This document shows positions 43,160 through 52,128 of a stretch of DNA of 64,000 nt, one piece after another. The position numbers were made by a program, and so were the translations under genes. The notes under the pieces were generated by a model that worked only from the letters and a program-made list of their open reading frames with translations, was not told the origin of the DNA and searched no databases. The DNA is from an uncultured Muribaculaceae bacterium. GTDB lineage: Bacteria > Bacteroidota > Bacteroidia > Bacteroidales > Muribaculaceae. The stretch's first letter is position 1, and the number at the start of each line of letters is the position of its first letter. The DNA is taken from positions 1 to 64,000 of the forward strand of contig CANRCT010000014.1 in NCBI GenBank assembly GCA_947629175.1, read 5' to 3'.

Positions 43160-44425
43160 ATGGGAGAAATTTCAGTAAAAGCCGAAGGCATGGCCGGAGG
43201 AACCCACGTGGCCGACGGGCCGCTGACCACAGTAAACATCCGCGAGGCATCGGCCGACCTGCTGCGCAACGACGTTGACAGTCGCGTGGCCCGCGTAAGA
43301 CCGATGGCGACTCCGGTCGACCAGATCTCGCGCATGATAGGCGCACGCCGCGCCTCGTCGATGGTTGTCGAATACTATTCTGTCGACACCAAGGCCCAGA
43401 CAGCTCAGGCATCGTCCGAACTCAGAATAATCGGCGACACCCACGGAAGCGGACTGCCGGTGTATGAGCTCACTACCGACAACGACACCGTTTTCGCCGT
43501 GACCGACACCATAATGGTGAAAGGCGCCAAGGGTGTGCCGGAGACTACGGGCGGCGATGCGCCCGATCTGGTGCTCTACGTAGTGGGACGGGGCGACGGC
43601 GGCCAGGGACTCCATGTGATAGCGGTCAACGCCGGCGAGAGCGGCGAAGTGAGCGCCGAGGTGAGCGGCAAAACCCTCGTCAGGATGGGACGCGCCGCGG
43701 CCGAGCTCGACGTGCAGACCCCGCAGTTCGAGGCGCTTCCCCGCAAGGCCCGAAACTACTGCCAGATCTTCAAGGCCCAGGTGGAACAGAGCGTGCTCTC
43801 GCGCCTCAGCTCCAAGGAGACCGGCTGGACATTCAGCGATCAGGAGGAGGTTGCGATCATGGACATGCGCCTGGGCATGGAGAAGAGCTTCCTCTTCGGC
43901 ACCAAGGCGCGGGTGACCGATCCGCTGCGGTCGGACGAGGTGCTCTTCACCGGAGGAATCTGGAATCAGGCAGGCAGCGACTTCAGCTACTCCGCCATCA
44001 GCGAGAACACTCTGATAGACCTGATGAAGACCGCATTCACCGGCAGCAACGCCGGCTCCGGACGCAAAGTGCTCCTTGCAGGCAGCGAGCTGACCGCCCT
44101 GCTCAACAAGATCAGCTATACGCGCGTGGCGCAGGCCTCCGACAAGGTGACCCACTGGGGTATAGACTTCTCGGAGATCCGCTCTAAGTTCGGCTCGCTC
44201 TACGTGATCCATGCCGAAGTGTTCGACCAGTGCGGCCACGAATACGACGGCCTGGTGATCGATCCGGAATATCTGGTGAAGTATGTCCACGTGCCGTTCA
44301 GGGTGGAGCGGCTCGACCTGCGCAAGTCGGGACAGCGCAACACAGAGGCCGTCGTGGCCACGGAGGCGAGCTGCCTGGCTCTCCGCCATCCGAAGTCGCA
44401 TGTCAGAGTGACCCGCAGCGTCTGA
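43160..44425 (+). CDS. Phage-type major capsid protein (DUF5309/SU10-like)
   Basis: A 421-residue protein resembling the HK97-fold major capsid proteins of the SU10/DUF5309 group: VRPMATPVDQISRMIG and MVVEYYSVDTKAQT near the N-terminus, FSDQEEVAIMDMRLGMEKSFLFG in the middle (in parts), and a C-terminal region with GKVLLAGSEL-like strand and VVATEASCLALRHPKSH. Such proteins assemble into icosahedral shells. The gene is intact, full length and of host-like composition. It lies directly before a short connector-like gene and a portal gene. The family call is from pattern recognition and should be confirmed by a profile search. Confidence 0.75.
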   Translation: MGEISVKAEGMAGGTHVADGPLTTVNIREASADLLRNDVDSRVARVRPMATPVDQISRMIGARRASSMVVEYYSVDTKAQTAQASSELRIIGDTHGSGLPVYELTTDNDTVFAVTDTIMVKGAKGVPETTGGDAPDLVLYVVGRGDGGQGLHVIAVNAGESGEVSAEVSGKTLVRMGRAAAELDVQTPQFEALPRKARNYCQIFKAQVEQSVLSRLSSKETGWTFSDQEEVAIMDMRLGMEKSFLFGTKARVTDPLRSDEVLFTGGIWNQAGSDFSYSAISENTLIDLMKTAFTGSNAGSGRKVLLAGSELTALLNKISYTRVAQASDKVTHWGIDFSEIRSKFGSLYVIHAEVFDQCGHEYDGLVIDPEYLVKYVHVPFRVERLDLRKSGQRNTEAVVATEASCLALRHPKSHVRVTRSV

Positions 44426-44429
44426 CACC

Positions 44430-44987
44430 ATGCCGATCACTATCCGACTGACCGAAGATGAACTCCTGCAGCGCGTGCGCCTGACGCGCTGCATGGAGCC
44501 TCCGGCCGAATCCGGCACGGTTATAATCAGAGAGGACGCCCCGGTGGCCGACCTGTGGCTCAAGGCCACTCTGCGCATGCGCTACGAGAAGATGATGACT
44601 GCCGACGATCCCTCCGGGCTGCCGCTGACCGACTGCACCGCCACGGCCACTGTCGAAGCATCGCCCGGCGACCGCACTCGCTGCGAACTTTATCTGCCGC
44701 CAAGTGCGGTGAGAGCCGTAAGCGTCAGGCTGCGCGGGTGGCTTGCGGATGCAAAGATAGTGCCTCCCGACAGCGAGGAGGCGGCCGACCAGACGAGCGA
44801 ATACGGCCGCGCAGGCCGATGCCGCCCGATAGCCGTGGACCACGGCGACGGGCATCTGACCCTTTACGGCGGTTTCGATGGCGCGACACCCACCGCCGAA
44901 CGTATCACAGCGGTAGCGCTGCCCCCGGAAGGTGAATATCTCCTCACGCCCGCGATGCTCCACTCACTCGCCGGCTGCGAATGCTAA
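44430..44987 (+). CDS. Hypothetical protein between capsid and portal genes
   Basis: A 185-residue protein beginning 5 bases after the capsid stop. It is beta-rich and has no recognised family. Segments such as LWLKATLRMRYEKMM and CELYLPPSAVRAVSVRLRGW recall small phage head or connector proteins, but this is a weak impression. Its position between major capsid and portal genes and the tight spacing imply a joint role in a head structure. A cysteine-bearing C-terminus (LAGCEC) is unusual. Confidence 0.6.
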   Translation: MPITIRLTEDELLQRVRLTRCMEPPAESGTVIIREDAPVADLWLKATLRMRYEKMMTADDPSGLPLTDCTATATVEASPGDRTRCELYLPPSAVRAVSVRLRGWLADAKIVPPDSEEAADQTSEYGRAGRCRPIAVDHGDGHLTLYGGFDGATPTAERITAVALPPEGEYLLTPAMLHSLAGCEC

Positions 44988-45005
44988 AACACAACAATCC
45001 GAACT

Positions 45006-46418
45006 ATGCACAACGACGACAATGCCCTCAGGCTCGCGGCCTCGGCCTGGATGGCCGGGGAGAACCTGCGCCGGCGGCGCAGACGCCTGAAAAGATATAC
45101 CTACGGCGATCAGTGGTCGGATCCCGTCAGACTCCCGTCGGGAATCACCGTCACCGAAGGAGAGGCCGCCTCCGAAGGGGGCGAACGACCTATGACCAAC
45201 AATCTGATACGCCAGCTCGTGAAGAGCGTGGTGGGACTTTACCGGCGCGACTTCAGCCCCGCCGACTGCGGCACCGACAGCGCGACGGCCCGGCGCAACA
45301 GTCTGCCGGAAATGGACGCCCGCATGCTTGAGGAATTCCTGATATCGGGATGCGCCGTGCAGCGGGTGACGGCCGAGCGGCGCATCGAGGGCGACGGAGT
45401 ATGGGTAGACAACGTCAGTCCGGAGCGCTTTTTCGTCAACCCCCATCTCGATCCGCGCGGATCCGACATAGAGATAGCCGGCATGATCCACGAGATGAGC
45501 CTGCGAGAGCTGACAGTGAGACTCGGAGGGGCCGACGAGGCCAGGCGCAGGATGATCGAGCGGATATATCTCGGGCATGACAGGAGAACCTACGGCGATG
45601 GCGATGCCGGAGAGGCCATAGCCGAGATGACCCGGCCTGACACTCCCGGCAGGTGCCGCGCGATAGAACTGTGGACGCTCGAGAGCCGGCGCATAATCCG
45701 CTGTTATGATCCGGCTTCGGGCGAGGGATTCGCCGTAGGCCCTGATGAAGAGGTCAAGCTCCGGCGCATCAACCGGCGGCGCAAAGCCGCAGGAAAGAGC
45801 GCAGGCCCCAGCCGGGCACCGCTCAGCTGGAGGCGCGCCGACACGCTGCGCTGGCACTGCCGGTGGATAGCTCCCGACGGCAGCGTGATGAGGGAATACG
45901 ATTCCCCGTGGCCCCACGGACGGCACCCTTTCGCCATAAAGATGTATCCGCTGACCGACGGTGAGATACACTCTTTCGTGGAGGACGTCGTAGACCAGCA
46001 GCGCATCATCAACCGCATGATCACCCTGATGGAGAAGATAATGAGCGTATCGGCAAAGGGAGTGCTCCTCTTCCCCACCGACCGGCTGCCCCCTGATCTG
46101 ACGTGGGCCGACCTGTCCAATCTGTGGAGCCGGCCCGGAGCCATCCTCCCCTTCAAGCCGTCGGAACGATCCTCGGAGCCACGGCAGCTCACATCGTCGG
46201 GCGACTGCGGAGCCGACCGTATGCTGCAGATACAGACCTCGATGCTCGAACAGATATCGGGCGTCAACAGCTCGCTGCAGGGCCGCGACACCACGGGCAA
46301 CACTTCGGCCGCGCTCTACGACGCCCGCACCCGCAACGCCACCACCGCGCTGATAGATATCATAGAGGCGTTCAGAACATTCATCGACAAGCGAAACAAA
46401 CTGATCGCCGGCATGTGA
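45006..46418 (+). CDS. Phage portal protein
   Basis: A 470-residue portal-type protein. RLKRYTYGDQW, TNNLIRQLVKSVVGLYRRD, the central HPFAIKMYPLTDGEIHSFVED (in parts), RIINRMITLMEKIMSVSAKG and the C-terminal SGVNSSLQGRDTTGNTSAALYD are typical of portals of tailed phages, which form the dodecameric DNA gate of the head. It is shorter than many portals (often 500-700 residues), with the last helical barrel part missing. It lies downstream of the capsid gene, the reverse of the usual terminase-portal-capsid order, and no terminase gene is present. Confidence 0.8.
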   Translation: MHNDDNALRLAASAWMAGENLRRRRRRLKRYTYGDQWSDPVRLPSGITVTEGEAASEGGERPMTNNLIRQLVKSVVGLYRRDFSPADCGTDSATARRNSLPEMDARMLEEFLISGCAVQRVTAERRIEGDGVWVDNVSPERFFVNPHLDPRGSDIEIAGMIHEMSLRELTVRLGGADEARRRMIERIYLGHDRRTYGDGDAGEAIAEMTRPDTPGRCRAIELWTLESRRIIRCYDPASGEGFAVGPDEEVKLRRINRRRKAAGKSAGPSRAPLSWRRADTLRWHCRWIAPDGSVMREYDSPWPHGRHPFAIKMYPLTDGEIHSFVEDVVDQQRIINRMITLMEKIMSVSAKGVLLFPTDRLPPDLTWADLSNLWSRPGAILPFKPSERSSEPRQLTSSGDCGADRMLQIQTSMLEQISGVNSSLQGRDTTGNTSAALYDARTRNATTALIDIIEAFRTFIDKRNKLIAGM

Positions 46419-46467
46419 TTTGCATATTTTAACCAAAGAGATACTTATTCTTGCCCGGGCGCACCCT

Positions 46468-46475
46468 TAACTTTG
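46468..46475 (+). promoter_or_regulatory. -7 box before the last two genes of the capsid cluster
   Basis: TAACTTTG, 70 bases before the 141-residue gene; a TTG lies only 14 bases upstream. Suggests separate transcription of the last two genes. Confidence 0.4.
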
Positions 46476-46545
46476 CAACACCCGACACAACCCGACAGAC
46501 ACTCGACCTTTAACCCTTTATCACAGCCACCACACCCTACAGACT

Positions 46546-46971
46546 ATGACCACCACACGCAACACCCACCTCCCCGCCCTCTCGCCCCGCGACCGCGACT
46601 TCATAGCCGCGTGCCGCAGGGTGATGGCATCGAGCGGCCGCACCAGCCTGACCGCAGCCGAAATCGCCGGCATAGCCTCGCGGCAGCCCGCACCGTCATA
46701 TTATCTCAGCCACGAGCAGGCCATGCGCCAGCTCCACAGAGCCGACACCGGCGCCGACCCGGGCAAAGCTCACCCGTCGACCCTCAGCCGGCGGGAGGAG
46801 CTGCGCCGCAAGGTGGCCGCGCTGCAGGAAAGCAGAGGCATAGGGCGCGGAGAGGCGCTGACGCACGTGCTCGCCGGAGGAGCTTCGGGATTCTTCATCG
46901 AGCCGTCGACCGCCCTCAGGCTCTATCAGCGGATACGCCAGCGACGCCGCCGGGCCATGAAAAACGCATGA
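46546..46971 (+). CDS. Hypothetical basic protein of the capsid cluster
   Basis: A 141-residue, arginine-rich protein without a recognised family. A helical N-terminal half (LSPRDRDFIAACRRVMASSG) is followed by SLTAAEIAGIASRQPAPSYYLS, which looks like a helix-turn-helix, and a basic C-terminus (RIRQRRRRAMKNA). It may bind nucleic acid. The overlapping alternative frame at 46473-47024 gives only a Pro/Arg-rich shadow. It lies 127 bases after the portal gene and 58 bases before the last gene of the cluster. Confidence 0.6.
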   Translation: MTTTRNTHLPALSPRDRDFIAACRRVMASSGRTSLTAAEIAGIASRQPAPSYYLSHEQAMRQLHRADTGADPGKAHPSTLSRREELRRKVAALQESRGIGRGEALTHVLAGGASGFFIEPSTALRLYQRIRQRRRRAMKNA

Positions 46972-47029
46972 GTCGCAGCAGGCCGATACTCATATATTCA
47001 TCAACATCAGTCCAGAAACAATAAAGACA

Positions 47030-47467
47030 ATGACAGGCATATCAATCGACGCAGCCATAGCTGAAATACTGGCCGACAACGCCCTCCGGCGCCGACTCGG
47101 GCGCATGACACCGGGCCTTATCACGACCGACAGCCGCGAGGCCCTGGCCACAGGCCTTCGGGCGGCGACCGCACGAATCATAGCGCTGACAGCGCCCTAT
47201 ACGCGCATCATCGCCGACGACGGTGAGATAATGACCATCGATACTCCCGATGAAATGACCGACGCCGAACGCTCGCTATCCGCGAGGCTGATCACCCACG
47301 CGGCCGGCCGACGGATGCTGGCCGACCTCTATTCCGGAAGCGATCCGGATATGGCGGCTGCCTACGTGCGCTCGGCCGAGGCCAGCGAGTCGGCGCTGCG
47401 GGAGATAATGGCACGCGCCACTTCGGGCAACGCATCAGCGCCGCCGATCAAAGGACACCTCTATTGA
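47030..47467 (+). CDS. Hypothetical protein, last gene of the capsid cluster
   Basis: A 145-residue, mostly helical protein of unknown family. IDAAIAEILADNALRRRLGRM at the N-terminus and DPDMAAAYVRSAEASESALREIM at the C-terminus (in parts) are amphipathic helices. Size and position would fit a head-completion or connector protein, but nothing in the sequence proves it. The gene converges on the U32 peptidase gene 20 bases away, which marks the end of the cluster. Confidence 0.6.
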   Translation: MTGISIDAAIAEILADNALRRRLGRMTPGLITTDSREALATGLRAATARIIALTAPYTRIIADDGEIMTIDTPDEMTDAERSLSARLITHAAGRRMLADLYSGSDPDMAAAYVRSAEASESALREIMARATSGNASAPPIKGHLY

Positions 47468-47486
47468 ACAGAAGACGCACTGACAT

Positions 47487-48746
47487 CTACCGGGAGCCTG
47501 CCGCGAGAGCTGTGGGCTCCCAGACATACAGGCGGTCGGCCGGTCTGATGCGCGAGGGGAGGGGCATGGAGAATGCCTCTCCCTTCACCGTTTTCTCCAC
47601 CGGCCTGAGATCGACACGTATCTCGCCGACGGTAGTGATGAGCGCGCCGGTGGTCGGGCCGGTGACGACGATCTCGTCGCCCACATGGAGCTCGCCGGCC
47701 TCCATGACAAACTCCCCTACCCCCAGCCGCGGGAACCATTTCACAGCTTTGGCGGCATAGCGCTTCACGCGGGTGGCCGACGAGCCGTATTTGCCCGACC
47801 ACTCACCGAGCCGCTGTCCGAGATAATAACCGTTCCAGAATCCGCGGTTGAACACCTTGCGGAGCTCAGCCGTCAGCTCCTCTACGAGCGCGGCGCCGTA
47901 GGTGCCGTCGCAGAGCGCGCGCAGAGCGCGGTCGTAGGCGCCGACGACGGTGGCCACATATTCCGGACCGCGGGCGCGGCCCTCGATCTTCAGCACCCTC
48001 ACTCCGGCATCGGTCAGACGGTCGAGGAAACCGATCGTGCAAAGATCCTTCGGCGACATGATATACTGGTTTTCGATATCGAGCTGATCGCCCGTCTCGC
48101 AGTCGGTGACGGTGTATGACCGGCGGCATATCTGGGTGCAGGCTCCGCGGTTGGCCGACGAGTTCATCTCGTGGAGGCTCAGATAGCACTTGCCGCTGAC
48201 GGCCATGCAGAGAGCGCCGTGGCAGAACATCTCGATGCGCACCGGCTTGCCGCCGGGCCCGAGGATCGGACGCCGGCATATCTCGCGGTGGATCGCTCCG
48301 ACACGGTCGAGCGACAGCTCGCGGGCGAGCACCACCACGTCGGCCCACTGCGCGTACATCTCCACAGCCTCCACGTTGGAGATATTGGCCTGAGTGGAGA
48401 TATGCACCTCCACACCACGGCTCCGGGCATAGAATATCGCGGCCGGATCGGCGGCTATGATGGCCGAGATCCCGGCCTCGGCGGCCGCATCGATGATGTC
48501 GTGGAGCAGCGCTATGTCGTCGTCGTAGATGATGGTGTTGACGGTGAGATATGTCTTCACTCCCGCGCGCGCGCATAGCGAGGCTATGTGGCGCAGATCG
48601 TCGAGAGTGAAGTTGGCACTCGACCTGGAGCGCATATTGAGCCCCTCCACTCCGAAATACACCGCGTCGGCTCCGGCTCTTATCGCAGCCTGAAGCGACT
48701 CGTAGGAGCCCACCGGAGCCATTATCTCAAAATCCTGACGTGTCAT
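47487..48746 (-). CDS. U32-family peptidase-like protein (TrhP/RlhA type)
   Basis: A 419-residue U32 protein. APVGSYESLQAAIRAGADAVYFG at the N-terminus (in parts) is the TIM-barrel start, and the signature EMFCHGALCMAVSGKCYLS with the later cysteines in GACTQICRR hold an iron-sulfur cluster in related enzymes. TrhP (YegQ) and RlhA of this family hydroxylate uridine in tRNA or cytidine in rRNA, using prephenate; peptidase activity is also claimed for some members. It precedes no partner but shares a short gap (7 bases) with the nitroreductase gene upstream, so they are cotranscribed. Confidence 0.88.
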   Translation of the reverse strand: MTRQDFEIMAPVGSYESLQAAIRAGADAVYFGVEGLNMRSRSSANFTLDDLRHIASLCARAGVKTYLTVNTIIYDDDIALLHDIIDAAAEAGISAIIAADPAAIFYARSRGVEVHISTQANISNVEAVEMYAQWADVVVLARELSLDRVGAIHREICRRPILGPGGKPVRIEMFCHGALCMAVSGKCYLSLHEMNSSANRGACTQICRRSYTVTDCETGDQLDIENQYIMSPKDLCTIGFLDRLTDAGVRVLKIEGRARGPEYVATVVGAYDRALRALCDGTYGAALVEELTAELRKVFNRGFWNGYYLGQRLGEWSGKYGSSATRVKRYAAKAVKWFPRLGVGEFVMEAGELHVGDEIVVTGPTTGALITTVGEIRVDLRPVEKTVKGEAFSMPLPSRIRPADRLYVWEPTALAAGSR

Positions 48747-48753
48747 GCGATGA

Positions 48754-49503
48754 TCATATATTTATGCCGGCGCGGCGGATATAATCAAGAAATGTCTGCG
48801 AGAAGCGCTCGTTGGATTCACGCGGATAACGCACGCGTGTGAATACCTGGGCCAGCGTCTCAAGCGAATTCTCCTCGACGAAACGGCGCGAATCGTCGCG
48901 GGCCTCTTTCTCGGCGTAGAGCTGACGCAGACGCGAGTCGGAGAAGTCTTCATAGGCCTCATCGTGAAGTATCGCCTCGACGGGCAGACGTCCCGGGTCG
49001 TCGGGGTGCTCGTCGGGATATCCGAGAGTGACGGTGGTGACCGGCACCACGAGCTTCGGCAGACGGAGCGCAACGGCTATCTCCGGTGCGTTGTAGGTGG
49101 TGGTGCCGAGGTAGCATGTGCCGAGACCGCGGCTTTCGGCGGCAGTGCATAGCTGCTGTGCGAAGAGAGCGGCGTCGAGCACAGCGGCGAAAAACATCTG
49201 CAGATTGTCGAAGCCGGCGTCGGCTCCGGATATCTCACACCAGCGGGTGAACCTCCGCAGGTCGGCGCACACAGTCAGAGCCGCCTGGCAGCCGGCAAGC
49301 TGCGGCTGGTTGAAATGCATCGGCGCGAGCATCCGCTTCATCTCCGGCGAGCGGGTGACTACTGCCGAATAGAGCTGCATGTTGCCTGTGGTGGGAGCAT
49401 GGGATGCCTCGCTGACTATCTCGCGCAAAGTCCCGTCGGATAGCGGCCTGTCGGAATAAAGGCGTATGGTGCGACGCCCGGTGAAAAATGTGTCGGTAGG
49501 CAT
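48754..49503 (-). CDS. Nitroreductase-family protein
   Basis: A 249-residue flavin-dependent oxidoreductase of the nitroreductase (NfsA-like) family. RRTIRLYSDRPL is the family N-terminus with the FMN-binding arginines, SHAPTTGNMQ the second FMN contact, and SRGLGTCYLGT the third. It reduces nitro compounds or quinones with NAD(P)H; the natural substrate is unknown. It is transcribed from a promoter back to back with that of nrdJ and cotranscribed with the U32 gene. Confidence 0.9.
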   Translation of the reverse strand: MPTDTFFTGRRTIRLYSDRPLSDGTLREIVSEASHAPTTGNMQLYSAVVTRSPEMKRMLAPMHFNQPQLAGCQAALTVCADLRRFTRWCEISGADAGFDNLQMFFAAVLDAALFAQQLCTAAESRGLGTCYLGTTTYNAPEIAVALRLPKLVVPVTTVTLGYPDEHPDDPGRLPVEAILHDEAYEDFSDSRLRQLYAEKEARDDSRRFVEENSLETLAQVFTRVRYPRESNERFSQTFLDYIRRAGINI

Positions 49504-49526
49504 AAGTGTCGGTAAAGCTTATTTTT

Positions 49527-49565
49527 GTCTGCAAAGTTACTCAATTATTTCGTAACTTTGCAGAC
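49527..49565. promoter_or_regulatory. Divergent promoters inside a perfect inverted repeat
   Basis: GTCTGCAAAGTTA/TAACTTTGCAGAC (13-base arms, 49527-49539 and 49553-49565). Each arm holds a TAACTTTG -7 box, one for the nitroreductase (minus) and one for nrdJ (plus). Transcription from the plus box would begin near 49567, which places the nrdJ start downstream. Confidence 0.65.
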
Positions 49566-49589
49566 CATAAATCAGAACATCTCCAAGCA

Positions 49590-52124
49590 GTGGAAAAGAA
49601 GACTTATACCTACGACGAGGCCTACGAGGCCACACTTGAATACTTCGGCGGCGACGAACTGGCCGCCCGCGTTTGGGTCAGCAAATACGCCCTGAAAGAC
49701 TCTTACGGCAATATCTACGAGCAGACTCCGGCCGACATGCACCGGCGCCTGGCTGCAGAGATAAGCCGCATCGAGAGCAAGTATCCGCAGCCGCTGACCG
49801 ACGGGCAGGTGTTCGATCTCCTCGACCATTTCCGGTATATCGTGCCCCAGGGGAGCCCGATGACAGGTATCGGCAACGACTATCAGGTGGCGTCGCTCAG
49901 CAACTGCTTCGTAATCGGCCTCGACGGCAACCCCGACAGCTACGGCGGCGTGATCAAGATCGACGAGGAACAGGTGCAGCTGATGAAGCGCCGCGGAGGA
50001 GTGGGCCATGACCTCACCCATATACGACCCAAGGGGACGCCGGTAAAGAACTCGGCGCTGACATCGACCGGCCTCGTGCCGTTCATGGAACGCTACAGCA
50101 ATTCCACCCGCGAGGTGGCCCAGGACGGACGCCGCGGCGCCCTGATGCTGACCGTAAGCATCAAGCATCCCGACTCGGAGAAATTCATCGACGCCAAGAT
50201 GACCGAGGGGAAGGTGACGGGCGCCAACGTGTCGGTGCGTATCGACGACGCCTTCATGCAGGCCGCCGTCGACGGCACGGAATACGTACAGAGCTTCCCG
50301 ACTGAGTCGGCCACGCCCGATGTGACGCACAAGATCGACGCGGCCCAGCTTTGGGGCAAGATAGTCCACAACGCCTGGAAATCGGCCGAACCGGGAGTGC
50401 TGTTCTGGGACACGATCATCCGCGAGTCGGTGCCCGACTGCTATGCCGACCTCGGTTTCCGCACGATCTCCACCAACCCCTGCGGCGAGATACCCCTCTG
50501 CCCCTACGACAGCTGCCGCCTTCTCGCCATCAACCTCTATTCCTACGTCGACGATCCGTTTACTCCTCAGGCCCGATTTGACTTCGAGAAATTCTCGGCG
50601 CATGTGGGCGCGGCACAGCGCATCATGGACGACATCATCGATCTGGAGGCCGAGAAGATCGACAAGATCATCGAGAAGATCAAGTCTGACCCCGAGACTC
50701 CGGAGGTGAAGCAGACCGAACTGACACTCTGGGAGAAGATACGCCGCAAGACCCTGATGGGACGCCGCACCGGAGTGGGCACCACGGGCGAAGGCGACAT
50801 GCTCGCCGCCCTCGGCCTGCGCTACGGCACCCCCGAGGCCACCGACTTCTCGGAGCGCGTACACCGCTCGCTCGCCCTGGCGGCCTACCGCGCCTCGGTG
50901 GAGCTCGCCCGCCAGCGCGGAGCTTTCGAGATCTACGACGCCGAACGCGAGAAAAACAATCCCTACATACTCCGCCTCAAGGAGGCCGACCCGCAGCTCT
51001 ACGCCGATATGGCCGCACACGGGCGCCGCAATATCGCCTGTCTGACCATAGCCCCTACGGGCACCACAAGCCTGATGACGCAGACCACTTCGGGCATAGA
51101 GCCGGTGTTCATGCCGGTCTACAAGCGGCGCCGCAAGGTCAACCCCAACGACACCGACGTAAGGGTGGACTTCGTCGACGAGAGCGGCGACGCTTTCGAG
51201 GAATACATCGTCTACCATCCCAAGTTCCTAACATGGATGCAGACCGCCGGCATAGAGGTGCGTCAGGACTACACCCAGGAGCAGCTCGACGCCATAACGG
51301 CCCGCTCGCCCTACTGGAAAGCCACGTCGAACGACGTAGACTGGCTTGAGAAGGTGCGCATGCAGGGCCGCATACAGAAGTGGGTCGACCACAGCATCTC
51401 CGTGACCATCAACCTGCCGTCCGACGTCAGCGAGAGCCTCGTCAACCGCCTCTACGTGGAGGCATGGCGATCGGGATGCAAAGGATGCACCGTCTACCGT
51501 GACGGCTCGCGCGCCGGAGTGCTCGTGGCCGTGGAGAAGAAAAAGGAGCCGGCTCCGGGGATGGAGCTTGTGCCCCACGTGGTGAAACGCCCCATGGAGC
51601 TGGAGGCCGACGTCGTGAGGTTCCAGAACAACAAGGAGAAATGGATCGCCTTCGTCGGACTGATGAACGGACGTCCCTACGAGATATTCACCGGTCTGGC
51701 CGACGATGACGACGGCATATTCTGCCCCAAATCGGTCACCAAGGGAAAGATCATCAAGGCCATCGACGACAAGGGCAACAAGCGCTACGACTTCCAGTTT
51801 ATCAACAAGCGCGGCTACAAGACTACCATCGAGGGACTTTCCGACAAGTTCAATCCTGAATACTGGAACTACGCCAAACTCATCTCGGGAGTGCTCCGCT
51901 ACGGCATGCCTATCGACCAGGTGATCAAGCTTGTCGGAGGCCTGGAGCTCAACTCTCAATCGATCAACACGTGGAAGATGGGCGTGGAGCGTGCGCTCAA
52001 GAAATACCTCCCCAACGGCATGAAGGCTTCGGGCCAGACCTGCCCCAACTGCGGACAGGAGACGCTGATCTACCAGGAGGGCTGTCTGATATGCACCTCG
52101 TGCGGCACATCGAAATGCGGTTGA
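49590..52124 (+). CDS. nrdJ: Adenosylcobalamin-dependent ribonucleotide reductase (class II)
   Basis: An 844-residue class II ribonucleotide reductase that makes deoxyribonucleotides without oxygen, using vitamin B12. SNCFVIG, NPCGEIPLCPYDSC and APTGTTSLMT are catalytic-core motifs with the redox cysteines. The C-terminal CPNCG...CTSCG is the zinc-like cysteine tail. I chose the GTG at 49590 (VEKKTYTYDEAY) because the frame upstream (ATG at 49506) would span the promoter. It is followed after 4 bases by the glucanotransferase gene. No cobalamin riboswitch fits in the short leader. Confidence 0.92.
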   Translation: MEKKTYTYDEAYEATLEYFGGDELAARVWVSKYALKDSYGNIYEQTPADMHRRLAAEISRIESKYPQPLTDGQVFDLLDHFRYIVPQGSPMTGIGNDYQVASLSNCFVIGLDGNPDSYGGVIKIDEEQVQLMKRRGGVGHDLTHIRPKGTPVKNSALTSTGLVPFMERYSNSTREVAQDGRRGALMLTVSIKHPDSEKFIDAKMTEGKVTGANVSVRIDDAFMQAAVDGTEYVQSFPTESATPDVTHKIDAAQLWGKIVHNAWKSAEPGVLFWDTIIRESVPDCYADLGFRTISTNPCGEIPLCPYDSCRLLAINLYSYVDDPFTPQARFDFEKFSAHVGAAQRIMDDIIDLEAEKIDKIIEKIKSDPETPEVKQTELTLWEKIRRKTLMGRRTGVGTTGEGDMLAALGLRYGTPEATDFSERVHRSLALAAYRASVELARQRGAFEIYDAEREKNNPYILRLKEADPQLYADMAAHGRRNIACLTIAPTGTTSLMTQTTSGIEPVFMPVYKRRRKVNPNDTDVRVDFVDESGDAFEEYIVYHPKFLTWMQTAGIEVRQDYTQEQLDAITARSPYWKATSNDVDWLEKVRMQGRIQKWVDHSISVTINLPSDVSESLVNRLYVEAWRSGCKGCTVYRDGSRAGVLVAVEKKKEPAPGMELVPHVVKRPMELEADVVRFQNNKEKWIAFVGLMNGRPYEIFTGLADDDDGIFCPKSVTKGKIIKAIDDKGNKRYDFQFINKRGYKTTIEGLSDKFNPEYWNYAKLISGVLRYGMPIDQVIKLVGGLELNSQSINTWKMGVERALKKYLPNGMKASGQTCPNCGQETLIYQEGCLICTSCGTSKCG

Positions 52125-52128
52125 TACG

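Noticed and set aside
46473-47024. 183-codon frame overlapping the 141-residue capsid-cluster gene
   Set aside because: Pro/Arg-rich translation typical of a frame shadow; the 46546 frame has balanced composition and helices.
49504-49590. Cobalamin riboswitch before the B12-dependent reductase
   Set aside because: The gap is under 90 bases, too short, and no B12-box sequence is seen.
49572-51218. Minus-strand 548-codon frame opposite nrdJ
   Set aside because: Antisense shadow of the reductase; composition biased and without motifs.
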